Assembly: GCA_949291555.1 (NCBI GenBank)
Contig: CASEWE010000011.1
Span: 50,426-114,425 of the forward strand
Direction: 5' to 3'
Source of the DNA: an uncultured Bacteroidales bacterium
Lineage (GTDB): Bacteria > Bacteroidota > Bacteroidia > Bacteroidales > P3
DNA: 64,000 bases
A program made the translations under genes and the position numbers. The notes beneath the pieces were generated by a model. That model was given only the letters and a program-made list of their open reading frames with translations, searched no databases and was not told the origin of the DNA. Shown piece by piece: positions 20,019 through 29,242 of the stretch; the stretch's first letter is position 1, and each line of letters opens with the position of its first letter.

Positions 20019-21092
20019 TTACCCTTCCTTTTCCGTGATCTCCGGCTGGGCCTTGCCTTCTTCCTTGGCTTTCAAGGCCTCTCGCACCTTGCTTTCCAGT
20101 TCCTCGCTCAATTCCGGGTTGTCGAGGAGCAACTGTTTGACCGCATCCCGGCCCTGTCCTAATTTGGTATCGCCATAGCTGAACCATGAACCGCTCTTCT
20201 TGATGATGCCCAAATCAACGCCAAGGTCGATGATTTCGCCAGCCTTGGATATGCCTTGCCCGTACAGCAAATCGAATTCGGCCTGGCGGAAAGGCGGAGA
20301 AACCTTGTTTTTGACCACTTTCACCCGCACCCGGTTCCCAATGACGCTTTCCCCGTCTTTGATCTGGGAAATCTTGCGGATATCGAGACGGACGGAGGCG
20401 TAAAACTTCAAAGCATTCCCACCCGTAGTCGTTTCCGGATTGCCGAAGGTGATGCCGATCTTTTCCCGCAACTGGTTGATGAAGATGCAGCAACAACCCG
20501 TCTTGCTAATGGTGGACGTGAGCTTGCGCAATGCCTGGGACATGAGCCGCGCATGAAGCCCCATCTTGGAATCGCCCATTTCCCCTTCGATTTCGCTACG
20601 CGGAGTCAAGGCGGCAACCGAGTCGATCACAATCACATCGATCGCGCCTGAACGAATCAGGTTGTCGGCTATTTCCAAAGCCTGTTCCCCGTTATCCGGT
20701 TGGGAAACAAGCAAGTCATTGGTATCCACCCCCAACTTTTGGGCATAAGCCGGATCGAAAGCGTGCTCGGCATCGATAAAAGCCGCAATCCCCCCGTTCT
20801 TCTGGGATTCGGCAATGGCATGGATAGCCAAGGTGGTCTTACCCGAAGACTCCGGACCGTAAATTTCCACAATCCGGCCTTTAGGAAAACCTCCCACGCC
20901 CAAAGCCGCATCCACGCCGATCGAACCGGTCGAAACCACTTCAAGGTTTTCTATGGCCGGATTATCGCCCAATTTCATCACGGCGCCTTTCCCGTAAGAC
21001 TTCTCTATCTTGTCCAAGGTGAGCTGGAGCGCTTTAAGCTTCTCCGCGTTCCGGGAACCCTGCATTTCTTCTTTTTCTTCTTTCTTCGCCAT
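20019..21092 (-). CDS. recA: Recombinase RecA
   Basis: ATP-dependent strand-exchange protein and co-protease for LexA-type repressors. The 357-residue product has the P-loop [12 protein letters not shown]-binding loop L2 region ([30 protein letters not shown], abbreviated here by its key GNPETT and GGNALKFY parts) and a C-terminal KAKEEG tail. Start at 21092 ([10 protein letters not shown]) is chosen, as the upstream frame reads into the leader. A -7 box lies at 21321-21328. No SOS box was recognised. It is followed by a small membrane protein gene. Confidence 0.97.
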   Translation of the reverse strand: MAKKEEKEEMQGSRNAEKLKALQLTLDKIEKSYGKGAVMKLGDNPAIENLEVVSTGSIGVDAALGVGGFPKGRIVEIYGPESSGKTTLAIHAIAESQKNGGIAAFIDAEHAFDPAYAQKLGVDTNDLLVSQPDNGEQALEIADNLIRSGAIDVIVIDSVAALTPRSEIEGEMGDSKMGLHARLMSQALRKLTSTISKTGCCCIFINQLREKIGITFGNPETTTGGNALKFYASVRLDIRKISQIKDGESVIGNRVRVKVVKNKVSPPFRQAEFDLLYGQGISKAGEIIDLGVDLGIIKKSGSWFSYGDTKLGQGRDAVKQLLLDNPELSEELESKVREALKAKEEGKAQPEITEKEG

Positions 21093-21320
21093 ATTTTCTC
21101 TCCTTCTTTTTTTATCAATAGTCCGATTGGAACCTGCCATTTCCGGAGCCCAAAGGCATGGGAACCTTTTTCCGAACCGCTCCGGCCTTTCGACCGTTAG
21201 CCCTTCCCCTTGCCATGGTCCGTTTCCGTCGGAAAGCTTCCGGAAAAATAAATTCCAGCCCGTAGCCGAAGCGGCAACTTTCAACAATCATCCAACGGAA
21301 TCCGCATCCGGATTCGACCC

Positions 21321-21328
21321 CAAAAGTA
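21321..21328 (-). promoter_or_regulatory. -7 promoter box for recA
   Basis: On the minus strand the sequence reads TACTTTTG, an exact TAnnTTTG match, about 230 bases before the recA start. The long leader between them is unexplained. No clear TTG at -33 is visible. Confidence 0.5.
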
Positions 21329-21363
21329 CTGCTTTCCCCTCTTAAAATGTCTTAACGCCCTTG

Positions 21364-22068
21364 TTAAAAATCCAATGCCTCGTTCAAAAAATTGTTAAAA
21401 GGCGCGGCAACCCGCAAGCCTTCCAAGACAAAAGAAGCGAAACCCGGGCTGGAAACGATCTTGTCGGGAACCGCATGCTCCAGGAAATAATACCGGTACT
21501 TGAGCAAGTCGATATCGGGAAAATCCTTTTCGTAGCCTTTTGGCGGAAGTTTCATGCGGGCCGAATCCGCCATTTCCCCGCCGTACAGTTCCACTACCGC
21601 AGGTTCGGAAAGAATGGCACGCAAGCGGCTCGAATGGAAATAGATGCCGTCTCGCACCTTCTTCATGGCCTCGGGCTCCAAACCGTACACCCCGGCTCCG
21701 AACAGGCATTCCCCGGGCTGAAGATGTATATAGTATCCGGAACAGGAACCATGACGGCCTTTCCGCGAGATGCCGATCCCGATATGGTTCTTGTACGGAC
21801 GTTTGTCTGGAGAAAACCGTATATCACGGTAAATCCGGTAAATGCACTTCTTAGGATCGACCAAAGCCATGTCGTGGTCGAATTCAACCATGCGCGGCAA
21901 CAGCCATGCCACAAAGTCTTCCACCTGGCCTCTCGCCTGCAAGTAATGCGCCTTGTTGGCCAGAAACCAATCCCGGTCATTGTTGCGTTCCAGCAAATCC
22001 AGAAATTCCAGGACACCCGACAGCGAAGGGCCTTGGGGAATTTCCTTTCCTTCTTTCTTTCGTGCCAT
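21364..22068 (-). CDS. DUF2461 family protein
   Basis: A 234-residue protein matching the DUF2461/TIGR02453 family: N-terminal FLDLLERNNDRDWFLANKAHY, then IYRIYRDIRFSPDKRPYKNHIG and GYYIHLQPGECLFGAGVYG. Function is unknown; members are widespread in Bacteroidota and contain conserved Trp and Arg residues seen here. It follows the O-methyltransferase gene by 27 bases on the same strand, so the two are likely co-transcribed. Confidence 0.9.
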   Translation of the reverse strand: MARKKEGKEIPQGPSLSGVLEFLDLLERNNDRDWFLANKAHYLQARGQVEDFVAWLLPRMVEFDHDMALVDPKKCIYRIYRDIRFSPDKRPYKNHIGIGISRKGRHGSCSGYYIHLQPGECLFGAGVYGLEPEAMKKVRDGIYFHSSRLRAILSEPAVVELYGGEMADSARMKLPPKGYEKDFPDIDLLKYRYYFLEHAVPDKIVSSPGFASFVLEGLRVAAPFNNFLNEALDF

Positions 22069-22095
22069 GACCTAATTTATTGCTTTTAAAAAAAA

Positions 22096-22785
22096 CTATT
22101 CAGTTTCAAAATCCCGGTTTCCCTGACAGGCCGGGATTTTCCGAAGCAGGCTCAAACCGTCGCGTACCGGAAGCATCACGTTGTCCATTTCCGGATCTTG
22201 CTGAATCTTGTCGTTCAACTCCCTTAACAGGCAAGTGTCCTTGTCTTTAGCCCGATAGTCGGCCACTTTCCCGTTCCAAAGCACATTGTCGATCAGCAGC
22301 CAGCCTCCCTCCGTCAACAGGCGCTTGAGCAACGGGTAGTAGGAAAGGTAAGCTTCCTTGTCGGCATCCAGGAAAATCAAATCGAACGAAGCAGCAGGGA
22401 AACGGGGCAGCAGATCGGCCGCCTCCCCCAGCAGCAATTCCACCCGGTCGTCCAAACCGGCTTTCCGGAAGTAAGACCGGATGCGTTTTTCCAATTCAGG
22501 ATTATGTTCGATCGTGGTCAATCTCCCGCCCGGACGCAACCCCTTTGCCAGGCAGATGGCGGAATAACCCGTATAGGTACCCACTTCCAGAATCTTTTCC
22601 GGAGAAATCATCCGGCTGATCATTTCGAGCAGCTTCCCTTGGTAGGCGCCCGAGAGCATGCGCGGGCAAAGCACGTTCACGTGCGTGTCCCGATCCAATT
22701 GTTCCAGCAAGGGCTCGACCGGGGCCGTGTGGGCTTGCACGTATTCATCTATCGCTTCAGAGACGAGATTGAAATCGTTGTCCAT
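22096..22785 (-). CDS. SAM-dependent O-methyltransferase family 3
   Basis: A 229-residue class I methyltransferase of the caffeoyl-CoA/catechol O-methyltransferase type. It shows the SAM-binding motif ILEVGTYTGYSAICLAKGL, the acidic TTIEHNPE motif, and the metal-binding FDLIFLDADKEAYLSYY and LIDNVLWNGKV segments. Substrate cannot be told from sequence. The start at 22785 (MDNDFNLVSEAIDEY) fits family length better than the longer open frame. Confidence 0.9.
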   Translation of the reverse strand: MDNDFNLVSEAIDEYVQAHTAPVEPLLEQLDRDTHVNVLCPRMLSGAYQGKLLEMISRMISPEKILEVGTYTGYSAICLAKGLRPGGRLTTIEHNPELEKRIRSYFRKAGLDDRVELLLGEAADLLPRFPAASFDLIFLDADKEAYLSYYPLLKRLLTEGGWLLIDNVLWNGKVADYRAKDKDTCLLRELNDKIQQDPEMDNVMLPVRDGLSLLRKIPACQGNRDFETE

Positions 22786-22902
22786 AATCCGAAATACTTT
22801 GGAAAGACAGCCGCGCGCTCCTGCCCGGAACCCTGCTGCGCCCCGGCACAGGGAATCCAAGCCAAGCCCTTCCACAGCCCCGTCTTCAACGCTGCGGCCG
22901 TA

Positions 22903-24129
22903 TCAGCTTCCCGTGGTAGCCAACGCCAGCCCGCCTTTCCCGGTCTCCTTGTACAAGCTGGGAAGATCGTGTCCGGTCTGTTTCATGACCTTGACCACCT
23001 CGTCGAAGCTGACCCGGTGACGGCCATCCGACAAGGAAGCGTAAACATTGGCATCGAACGCCCGCACGGCAGCGAAGGCGCATCGTTCTATGCACGGAAT
23101 CTGCACCAGGCCGCAGACAGGATCGCAAGTAAGCCCAAGATGGTGTTCCAATCCCATTTCGGCCGCATATTCTATCTGGGGAACCGTGCCCCCGAATATC
23201 TGGTTGGCTGCAGCGCAAGCCATGGAACAAGCCACGCCGATTTCTCCTTGGCAACCCACTTCGGCTCCCGAAATGGAAGCATTGGTTTTCACGATGTTGG
23301 CGATCAGCCCAGCCGTGGCCAAACCGCGTATGATACGATATTCGTTGATGCTGTAATTCTTATAGCAATGATAGAGGACGGCCGGGAGCACGGCGGCGGA
23401 ACCGCAAGTAGGGGCCGTGACGATCTTCCCGCCCGCGGCATTCTCTTCCGCCACAGCCAAAGCATAGCTGAAAATGAAACCCCGGTTGCGAAGGGAACGG
23501 TCGTAACCTTGGGACTTGATATGGTAGCGTGCCGCCTTGCGCTGGAGATGCAAGCCTCCGGGAAGCATGCCTTCATTGTTCAGGCCGTTCTCCACGCTTT
23601 CTTTCATCCGCGCCCAGACCTCGGCCAAATAATCCCGGTATCCGGGCCTTTCGTGCAAATCCACGTATTCCCACAGCGTCCGTCCGTTATCCCGGCACCA
23701 CTCCAGGATGGAGCCCATCGTGGCCAAGGGATAAATTTCCTCGTTGGAATAAGGGCTTCCCTCTTCCAGAAATATCTGCTTGGAACCTTTTTCCCGGATG
23801 TCCCCGCCTCCTATGCTGAAAACCGTCCATTCTCCCAAGCATTTCCCATCTTCCCCTATAGCCCTGAAAATTATTCCATTAGGATGTTCCGGAAGAAAAA
23901 CCTCCGGGTATTCCTCCAGCACGATCCGATCCTTCCCCAAGACATTGGTCAAGGTTTCATTCGTCAAGTGGCCCTTGCCGGTAGCGGCCAAGCTTCCATA
24001 AAGATTCACTTGATAGTGCCGGGCTTGCGGGTATCTCCGCTTGAAAACGTCAGCGGCCCGCATCGGCCCCATGGTGTGGCTGCTGGAAGGCCCGTTTCCG
24101 ATCTTGTATATCTGGCAAATGCTTTTCAT
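22903..24129 (-). CDS. sdaA: L-serine ammonia-lyase (iron-sulfur, single chain)
   Basis: Converts L-serine to pyruvate and ammonia. The 408-residue protein has the beta domain start IYKIGNGPSSSHTMGPMRAA and the alpha domain with APTCGSAAVLPAVL and LTCDPVCGLVQIPCIERC, which supply the Fe-S cluster cysteines. The single-chain form is common in Bacteroidota. ATG 24129 (MKSICQIYK) is the start; the longer frame is not conserved. It lies 117 bases upstream of the methyltransferase gene and may share its transcript. Confidence 0.95.
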   Translation of the reverse strand: MKSICQIYKIGNGPSSSHTMGPMRAADVFKRRYPQARHYQVNLYGSLAATGKGHLTNETLTNVLGKDRIVLEEYPEVFLPEHPNGIIFRAIGEDGKCLGEWTVFSIGGGDIREKGSKQIFLEEGSPYSNEEIYPLATMGSILEWCRDNGRTLWEYVDLHERPGYRDYLAEVWARMKESVENGLNNEGMLPGGLHLQRKAARYHIKSQGYDRSLRNRGFIFSYALAVAEENAAGGKIVTAPTCGSAAVLPAVLYHCYKNYSINEYRIIRGLATAGLIANIVKTNASISGAEVGCQGEIGVACSMACAAANQIFGGTVPQIEYAAEMGLEHHLGLTCDPVCGLVQIPCIERCAFAAVRAFDANVYASLSDGRHRVSFDEVVKVMKQTGHDLPSLYKETGKGGLALATTGS

Positions 24130-24480
24130 CTTTCCTGTTCCGCCTCCGTCCGGCTTTGACACACTTTTCGAAAGGATCCGACACGAAAATCCGGACAAGA
24201 CGCGAATGTACATCAAATGCCCATTCCCCGCGAACAAAGGGAAAGACAAATTATCAACACGGGCGGCGCGAACCGAAAAGGAACAGGAGAGGTCATGCCC
24301 GGCTTCAGGACCGGCTATCCGATGAGAACCCGAACATGGCATGTACCATGTGGTTCGTTAGGCCAAGACCGGATATCCGACGAAGATCCTTTCCGACAAA
24401 CCTCTTTTGGCGCGGTTCCCGATCGCTTCCTGCCGTTTCCAAGGGGGAAAAGCAGAAGGAAGCCGGTCTTTTGATAAAAC
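24130..24480. other. Intergenic stretch before the locus 2 repeat array
   Basis: No gene is supported in these 351 bases. An imperfect hairpin lies at 24326-24356, with GAACC and ACATGG pairing to CCATGT and GGTTC. ACCGGCTATCCGA (24310-24322) and ACCGGATATCCGA (24369-24381) are near-identical 13-base direct copies flanking it. The promoter-bearing elements follow. Confidence 0.45.
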
Positions 24481-24502
24481 ACCCGGCAAAGAACATATTT
24501 CC

Positions 24503-24659
24503 TTGGCCCGGCGCTCGCCTTTCGCTATCTTTGTTAACACGAAGATAGGAGGCGGCTCGGCCGAACCATTCCAAGCAAGCTTGGATGCCTCGGCGCTCGC
24601 CTTTCGCTATCTTTGTCAGCACGAAGACAGGAGGCGGCTCGGCCAAGCCATTCCTCCGG
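24503..24659 (+). repeat. Array of promoter-bearing palindromic elements (locus 2, before tadA)
   Basis: TTG 24503-24505 and TATCTTTG 24526-24533 are spaced by 20 bases, forming a promoter. It is followed by one full element (24534-24615, 82 bases; central arms CCATTCCAAGC and GCTTGGATG, ending TATCTTTG at 24608-24615) and a half element (24616 to about 24659, CACGAAGACAGGAGGCGG and then gene leader). So here the array ends inside an element, unlike loci 1 and 3. tadA begins 71 bases after the last -7 box. Confidence 0.8.
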
Positions 24660-24685
24660 GGAAAAGCAACCAAAACATTCCGGAC

Positions 24686-25144
24686 ATGCCGTTCGACAGC
24701 ACGCAAGACGACCTCGACAACTTCTTCATGAAAGAAGCCTTGAAGCAAGCCTGCCTGGCACTCGAAGAGAAGGAAGTGCCGGTAGGCGCTGTCATTACAT
24801 GGAAAGACCGGATTCTGGCCCGGGCATGCAACTTTACCGAGAAACTCACCGATGCCACTGCCCATGCCGAGATGCAAGCCATCACGGCGGCTTGCAACGC
24901 AATCGGAGGCAAGTACTTGAAAGATTGCACCTTGTATGTAACGCTGGAACCCTGTCCCATGTGTGCGGGGGCCTTGTTCTGGGCCCAGATAGGCCGGATC
25001 GTCTACGGGGCATCCGACCCGAAACGAGGCTATACCACTCTCGGCAGCCCGATCCTGCATCCCCGGACCGAAGTCCGTGCCGGGGTGATGGAAGCGGAAT
25101 GCGCCGGCTTGCTCCGCAAGTTTTTCAAAGAAAAAAGAAGCTAA
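24686..25144 (+). CDS. tadA: tRNA-specific adenosine deaminase
   Basis: Deaminates A34 to inosine in tRNA-Arg(ACG). The 152-residue protein has the zinc sites HAEMQAI and PCPMCAGA and the EVPVGAV start block. ATG 24686 gives MPFDSTQDDLDNFFMKEAL; ATG 24728 (MKEALKQACLALEE) is an alternative. The longer open frame upstream only reads through the repeat array. It opens a group with cdd and the MoxR-VWA genes. Confidence 0.92.
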   Translation: MPFDSTQDDLDNFFMKEALKQACLALEEKEVPVGAVITWKDRILARACNFTEKLTDATAHAEMQAITAACNAIGGKYLKDCTLYVTLEPCPMCAGALFWAQIGRIVYGASDPKRGYTTLGSPILHPRTEVRAGVMEAECAGLLRKFFKEKRS

Positions 25145-25219
25145 CCGCGGATTCCCGGCCGGTCCGCCCTGCAAGAACAAGGCAGGAGCGCCCCGGGAAA
25201 CACCGACAAACAACCGGTC

Positions 25220-25708
25220 ATGAAAAAAAGAATCAACATCGACTACGTCCAATACGACAGTCCCCAGGAAATGCCCCAAGCCGATCGGGAACTGTTGCTG
25301 AAAGCGGTCGAAGCGGCCGAAAAGGCCTATGCCCCCTATTCCCGTTTCCAAGTAGGGGCAGCCCTGCGCCTGGACAACGGCGTGGTCGTCTGCGCCAACA
25401 ACCAGGAAAACGCCGCTTATCCATCGGGCCTCTGCGCCGAAAGGATCGCGGTCTTTTCCGCAGCGGCCAACTATCCCGGCCATGCCATCGAAAGCATCGC
25501 CATCACCGCCAAGTCCCAGCAGGAAATCGATCATCCCATTGCCCCTTGCGGAGCCTGCCGCCAATCGATCATCGAATACGAACACCGGTTCCGCAAGCCC
25601 ATCCGGATCATCCTGCGGGGAAGTTCCGGCCCCATCATGGTAATTGAAAACATGCGAAGCCTGCTTCCCTTCCAGTTCGATTCCGACGAATTGGCTGTTA
25701 CCCGGTAG
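25220..25708 (+). CDS. cdd: Cytidine deaminase
   Basis: Pyrimidine salvage enzyme converting cytidine/deoxycytidine to uridine/deoxyuridine. The 162-residue protein has YAPYSRFQVGAAL, the catalytic CAERIA block and the zinc-binding PCGACRQ motif. It is 75 bases after tadA, which shares the deaminase fold, and 9 bases before an unknown gene. Confidence 0.94.
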   Translation: MKKRINIDYVQYDSPQEMPQADRELLLKAVEAAEKAYAPYSRFQVGAALRLDNGVVVCANNQENAAYPSGLCAERIAVFSAAANYPGHAIESIAITAKSQQEIDHPIAPCGACRQSIIEYEHRFRKPIRIILRGSSGPIMVIENMRSLLPFQFDSDELAVTR

Positions 25709-25717
25709 ATTGCCAAC

Positions 25718-26452
25718 ATGAAAAGCGAAGATGAAATCGTAGCCGATTTCTGGACAGAAAAGGTAAACCGGCTCAAGAACGTGCTCCGGTACGGAGCGCC
25801 TTTGTTCGAAACCGGCATGCTCCACCAGGCGCTGCTGCAAGGAGGCTGGGAACCGGAAAAAATACATAAAACCTTCACGAGGAGTTTTTTCGGAACCGAA
25901 TGCCCCTCCCTGCAATTGAGCATTTGCCAGAAAAACGACATTGCCATCGTTCAGAACCCCGGAATCGGCACCTTGGACATGAACATACAAGCCTGCCGGG
26001 AACCCGTCTCCCTGACCGGAGCCTCGATAGAGTCGGTCGTGAACCTGGTTCGAACCTATTCCGAGCACTATCCCCGGTACAAGGAAGCCCTCGACAAGCT
26101 GACAGCCACTTACCGGCATGCTGCCAAAGAAGAAGCGAAAAAACAAAAAATCAAAAAAATAGCCTTAACCAACATCCATCTTGCCCTGCCGTCGCTTTTT
26201 GCCGGATCGGACTACCATCCCTACCTGAAAGAAGGGGAGACCGAAGCGGTACTGGCCATCCGGCTGCAAGCGGGAAAAACCTTGGAAATAAAACTCCCCT
26301 ACTCCAGTTTCCAGAACGCGCTCCCGCTCATCCATGCCACGATCGCGCGAATGGAAGAAGCGGTAAGGGAATGCCCCTTGAAAGCCGATCTTTCCGAAAC
26401 CGATTATTGGCACGGAGAAGGCTTCGTGCCGGGAGGAAGCCCCAACAAATAA
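25718..26452 (+). CDS. Unknown protein upstream of MoxR-VWA genes
   Basis: I do not recognise this 244-residue protein. It has no signal peptide or membrane segment. The middle (about 105-150) is a Lys/Ala/Glu-rich helical stretch (YKEALDKLTATYRHAAKEEAKKQK) that may form a coiled coil. It begins 9 bases after cdd and is followed after 40 bases by the MoxR gene, so it is likely part of that ATPase-VWA unit. It may be a partner or substrate adaptor, by context only. Confidence 0.7.
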   Translation: MKSEDEIVADFWTEKVNRLKNVLRYGAPLFETGMLHQALLQGGWEPEKIHKTFTRSFFGTECPSLQLSICQKNDIAIVQNPGIGTLDMNIQACREPVSLTGASIESVVNLVRTYSEHYPRYKEALDKLTATYRHAAKEEAKKQKIKKIALTNIHLALPSLFAGSDYHPYLKEGETEAVLAIRLQAGKTLEIKLPYSSFQNALPLIHATIARMEEAVRECPLKADLSETDYWHGEGFVPGGSPNK

Positions 26453-26492
26453 GAGGGAGGACAAAGAATCCCTCTGCTTCTAAAACACGAAT

Positions 26493-27560
26493 ATGGCCAT
26501 CAATATCAATACGCAAGAATTGTACCAGCTGCTCGAAGAAGTCCCCTACCGGCAGAACATCATGCTCGTGGGCCGGCATGGAATCGGGAAATCGCAAATA
26601 CTGGAAAATTATTTCAAAGCCCGGAACCAGCAAGTCGTATCCTTGTTCCTCGGGCAGATGAGCGATCCGGGAGACCTGATCGGCATTCCGAACAAAGACG
26701 AAAAAACCGGGAAAACGAATTTCCTGCCCCCGTACTGGTTCCCGCTCGACGACCGCCCTATCGTGCTCTTCCTGGACGAGCTCAACCGGGCCAGGCCGGA
26801 AATCCTGCAAACCATCATGGACTTGGCCCTGAACAAGAAGTTAGCCGGGAAATCGCTCCCGGAAGGCAGCCGCATCATTTCGGCCGTGAACGAGGGGGAC
26901 GAATACCAGCTTACCGACCTGGATCCCGCGCTGGTCTCGCGCTTCAATGTCTACTACTTCAAGCCTTCGGTAGAGGAATGGCTCGCCTGGGCGCAAGGAA
27001 AAGGCCTCGATTCCCGAGTCGTGGCGTTCATCGGGCATTACCCGGATTTCTTGGACGGGGAAATGCTCAGGATTGCCGATCCCGGTTTGGAAAAACTGCC
27101 CGACCGGCGAGGATGGGAAAGGGTTTCGGACATCCTCCTCAACACGCGCAACGTCAACGACACGACCAAGAAAATCATTGCCGGGATCGTGGGCGTGAAG
27201 GCAACGGCACGGCTGTTCGAAAGTTTCTCGGAAAACCGGGTCCTGAGCGCGCAGGAACTCCTCTCCGGCTTCGATTCGGCCAAAAGCCAGCTTTCGCATT
27301 ACCGGGTAGCCGAACTTTCCCTTTTGAACGAAAGCCTTTTCCGGTACATTGAACAAATGCCGGAAGATGAATTCAAGGCGGGGAAGGGGGAAGGCCTTTC
27401 CTGCTACGTGCAATGGATGGTCGAAAAAGGCCACAGGGAAGCCATGGCCCACTTCTGCAACCTGTTTGAAAACGCGCGCTATCCGCATGCCAACTTGCTC
27501 GTCCTCCAGCATGAACCCGGATTGTACGAACAAATCAGCCAATTCATCCTGAACCTCTAA
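26493..27560 (+). CDS. MoxR-type AAA+ ATPase
   Basis: A 355-residue AAA+ protein of the MoxR/RavA class. Walker A is GRHGIGKS (about 27-34), Walker B is IVLFLDELNRA (about 90-100), and a sensor 1 region IISAVNEGDEYQLTDLDPALVSRF follows. Such ATPases work as chaperone-like motors with a VWA partner, which is encoded 39 bases downstream. The substrate is unknown. Confidence 0.88.
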   Translation: MAININTQELYQLLEEVPYRQNIMLVGRHGIGKSQILENYFKARNQQVVSLFLGQMSDPGDLIGIPNKDEKTGKTNFLPPYWFPLDDRPIVLFLDELNRARPEILQTIMDLALNKKLAGKSLPEGSRIISAVNEGDEYQLTDLDPALVSRFNVYYFKPSVEEWLAWAQGKGLDSRVVAFIGHYPDFLDGEMLRIADPGLEKLPDRRGWERVSDILLNTRNVNDTTKKIIAGIVGVKATARLFESFSENRVLSAQELLSGFDSAKSQLSHYRVAELSLLNESLFRYIEQMPEDEFKAGKGEGLSCYVQWMVEKGHREAMAHFCNLFENARYPHANLLVLQHEPGLYEQISQFILNL

Positions 27561-27599
27561 CCTTGCCTCCGGCCAAAAAAGATTCCTGCCCGCATTCCC

Positions 27600-28973
27600 A
27601 TGAAAGACCGTTTCCAAAGCATCGCCGAAGAATGGTTCCTGACCGAGCCCCTGCTTTTTGAAGTTTACTGCCGGCATCGGCTCGTTCCTGCCCCCCCGTC
27701 CGAAAGGATAGCGGATGTGGCTTTACGCTCCGGGAAAGGCATCATCGAATACAACCCCGGCTTGATTGCGGAAATGGACGAAAACAGCCTCCGGGAATGC
27801 CTGAAACTGGAAATGATCCGCATCTTGCTCAAGCACCCTTACCAACGGCAACCCCAGCCTCCCAAAAAAGAAGCCTGCTACTGGGCCAGCGACTTGGTGC
27901 TGCAAGATCATTACGCCCCGAAAATCCGGCTTTCCCGACGGGAAGATTTCCCTGACATCCCCTTTCCCGGCTATGCGGCGGCGTTCGAGGAATATTACCG
28001 CTTCTTGCTACCCGCTTGCCAAGAAAGGCAACGCATGGGCAACGAAGGCAAGAGTCCGGGCGGCGCGAACCCGGACGCAGCAGGCCGGCAACTCGACGCA
28101 ATGGAAAAAGATGTTCCCGGGAATGCCTCCGGGGAAGGGAACCCCTCCCGGGAACCCGGGACGGAAGCAGGCGAGCCTTCCTCCGGAGGCAATGGAAAGG
28201 CTTGCCCGGCCGCATCGAACGCGCCCCGGCCGGCCGCTTCCGGCAAACAAGACCCGGCCCCGGAACAGGAAACCGTCTCCGGCCCCCTTCAGGAAAAAGC
28301 CCGCCACGCGGCCGGCCTTTGGGAAGAAGATCCGCTCATGCAGGAAGAAATCAACCGGATCATCGAAATTGCCGAACAAAGCCGCAATTGGGGCAGCCTC
28401 AAAGGACAGATGCGCGAAAAAATCCTGGCTTCGATGCAAGCCCGGGTCGATTGCGCGAAAATCCTGAACGGGTTCCGCGCCTCGGTGCTTTCCTCCAAAA
28501 GGATTCTTACCCGCATGCGGCCGAGCCGCCGCTACGGGTTCGAATACTTGGGAAACCGCCGGAAATTCTCTACCCGGCTGCTGGTCGCGGTCGATGTTTC
28601 CGGTTCGGTACCCAGCGAAAGCATAGGCAAGTTCTTCGCCTTGGTCAACCGCTTTTTCAAATACGGCATGGACGCCATCGATGTGCTTCAATTCGACACC
28701 TGCCTGAAAGGGGAACCCGCAAGCCTGAAACGGGCCATGAAGGAAGTAACGGTTTCCGGGAGGGGCGGCAGCGACTACCAAGCCGTTTTCGATTTCCTCA
28801 GCGAGGAGGAATACGACGGCCTCATCCTCTGCACCGACGGGTTCGCGCCGATTCCCTCCATTCCGAAAGACATCAAGACCCGCATTTTATGGGTATTCAA
28901 CCACCCATCTTTTTACGAGAAGCATGTCTGGGCCAGGAACTTGCCCAACAGCCGGGCCGCCTTTCTTGAATGA
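27600..28973 (+). CDS. VWA-like DUF2201 protein with degenerate metallopeptidase domain
   Basis: A 457-residue partner of the upstream MoxR ATPase. The N-terminal part resembles the DUF2201 putative metallopeptidase domain, but the HExxH motif reads L70-E-M-I-R74, with only the distal His79 kept, so protease activity is unlikely. A Gly/Pro/Ala-rich linker covers about 145-245. The C-terminal VWA-like domain has the metal-ion site D332-V-S-G-S and further VSGRGGSDYQ and ILCTDGF motifs. MoxR-VWA pairs often mature or unfold metalloenzymes; here the role is unknown. Confidence 0.82.
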   Translation: MKDRFQSIAEEWFLTEPLLFEVYCRHRLVPAPPSERIADVALRSGKGIIEYNPGLIAEMDENSLRECLKLEMIRILLKHPYQRQPQPPKKEACYWASDLVLQDHYAPKIRLSRREDFPDIPFPGYAAAFEEYYRFLLPACQERQRMGNEGKSPGGANPDAAGRQLDAMEKDVPGNASGEGNPSREPGTEAGEPSSGGNGKACPAASNAPRPAASGKQDPAPEQETVSGPLQEKARHAAGLWEEDPLMQEEINRIIEIAEQSRNWGSLKGQMREKILASMQARVDCAKILNGFRASVLSSKRILTRMRPSRRYGFEYLGNRRKFSTRLLVAVDVSGSVPSESIGKFFALVNRFFKYGMDAIDVLQFDTCLKGEPASLKRAMKEVTVSGRGGSDYQAVFDFLSEEEYDGLILCTDGFAPIPSIPKDIKTRILWVFNHPSFYEKHVWARNLPNSRAAFLE

Positions 28974-29225
28974 AACGGCGCGGGAATATGCCAGAAAAAC
29001 AATCGGCGCCATCGGCAGCTACGGATCGGTTCTTCCCCTGCAACCGGATCGTTCCTTCCGCCTTGCCCGACGGCTTATCGATCCTGTCCCGATGCCTATC
29101 CGCTGGATTCCTTCTGTCTGCCTTTTCCAGCTGTCCCCTCCGGCTTTTCCGCCACGATTTTCTTAAAATTTCCTAATCTTCACAAATCTTAACTTAATCT
29201 TCTTTCCAGGAGCGGACCGAAACCT

Positions 29226-29233
29226 TAGTTTCG
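29226..29233 (+). promoter_or_regulatory. Near-consensus -7 box before dprA
   Basis: TAGTTTCG has one mismatch to TAnnTTTG. It ends only 9 bases before the dprA ATG, so a transcript from it would have almost no leader. Weak evidence. Confidence 0.3.
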
Positions 29234-29242
29234 CAAAAAAAA

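Noticed and set aside
24305..26146. 613-residue open frame on the minus strand
   Set aside because: It is antisense to tadA, cdd and the unknown gene, all of which are clear or well placed; its composition is low in typical domains and it runs through the repeat array.
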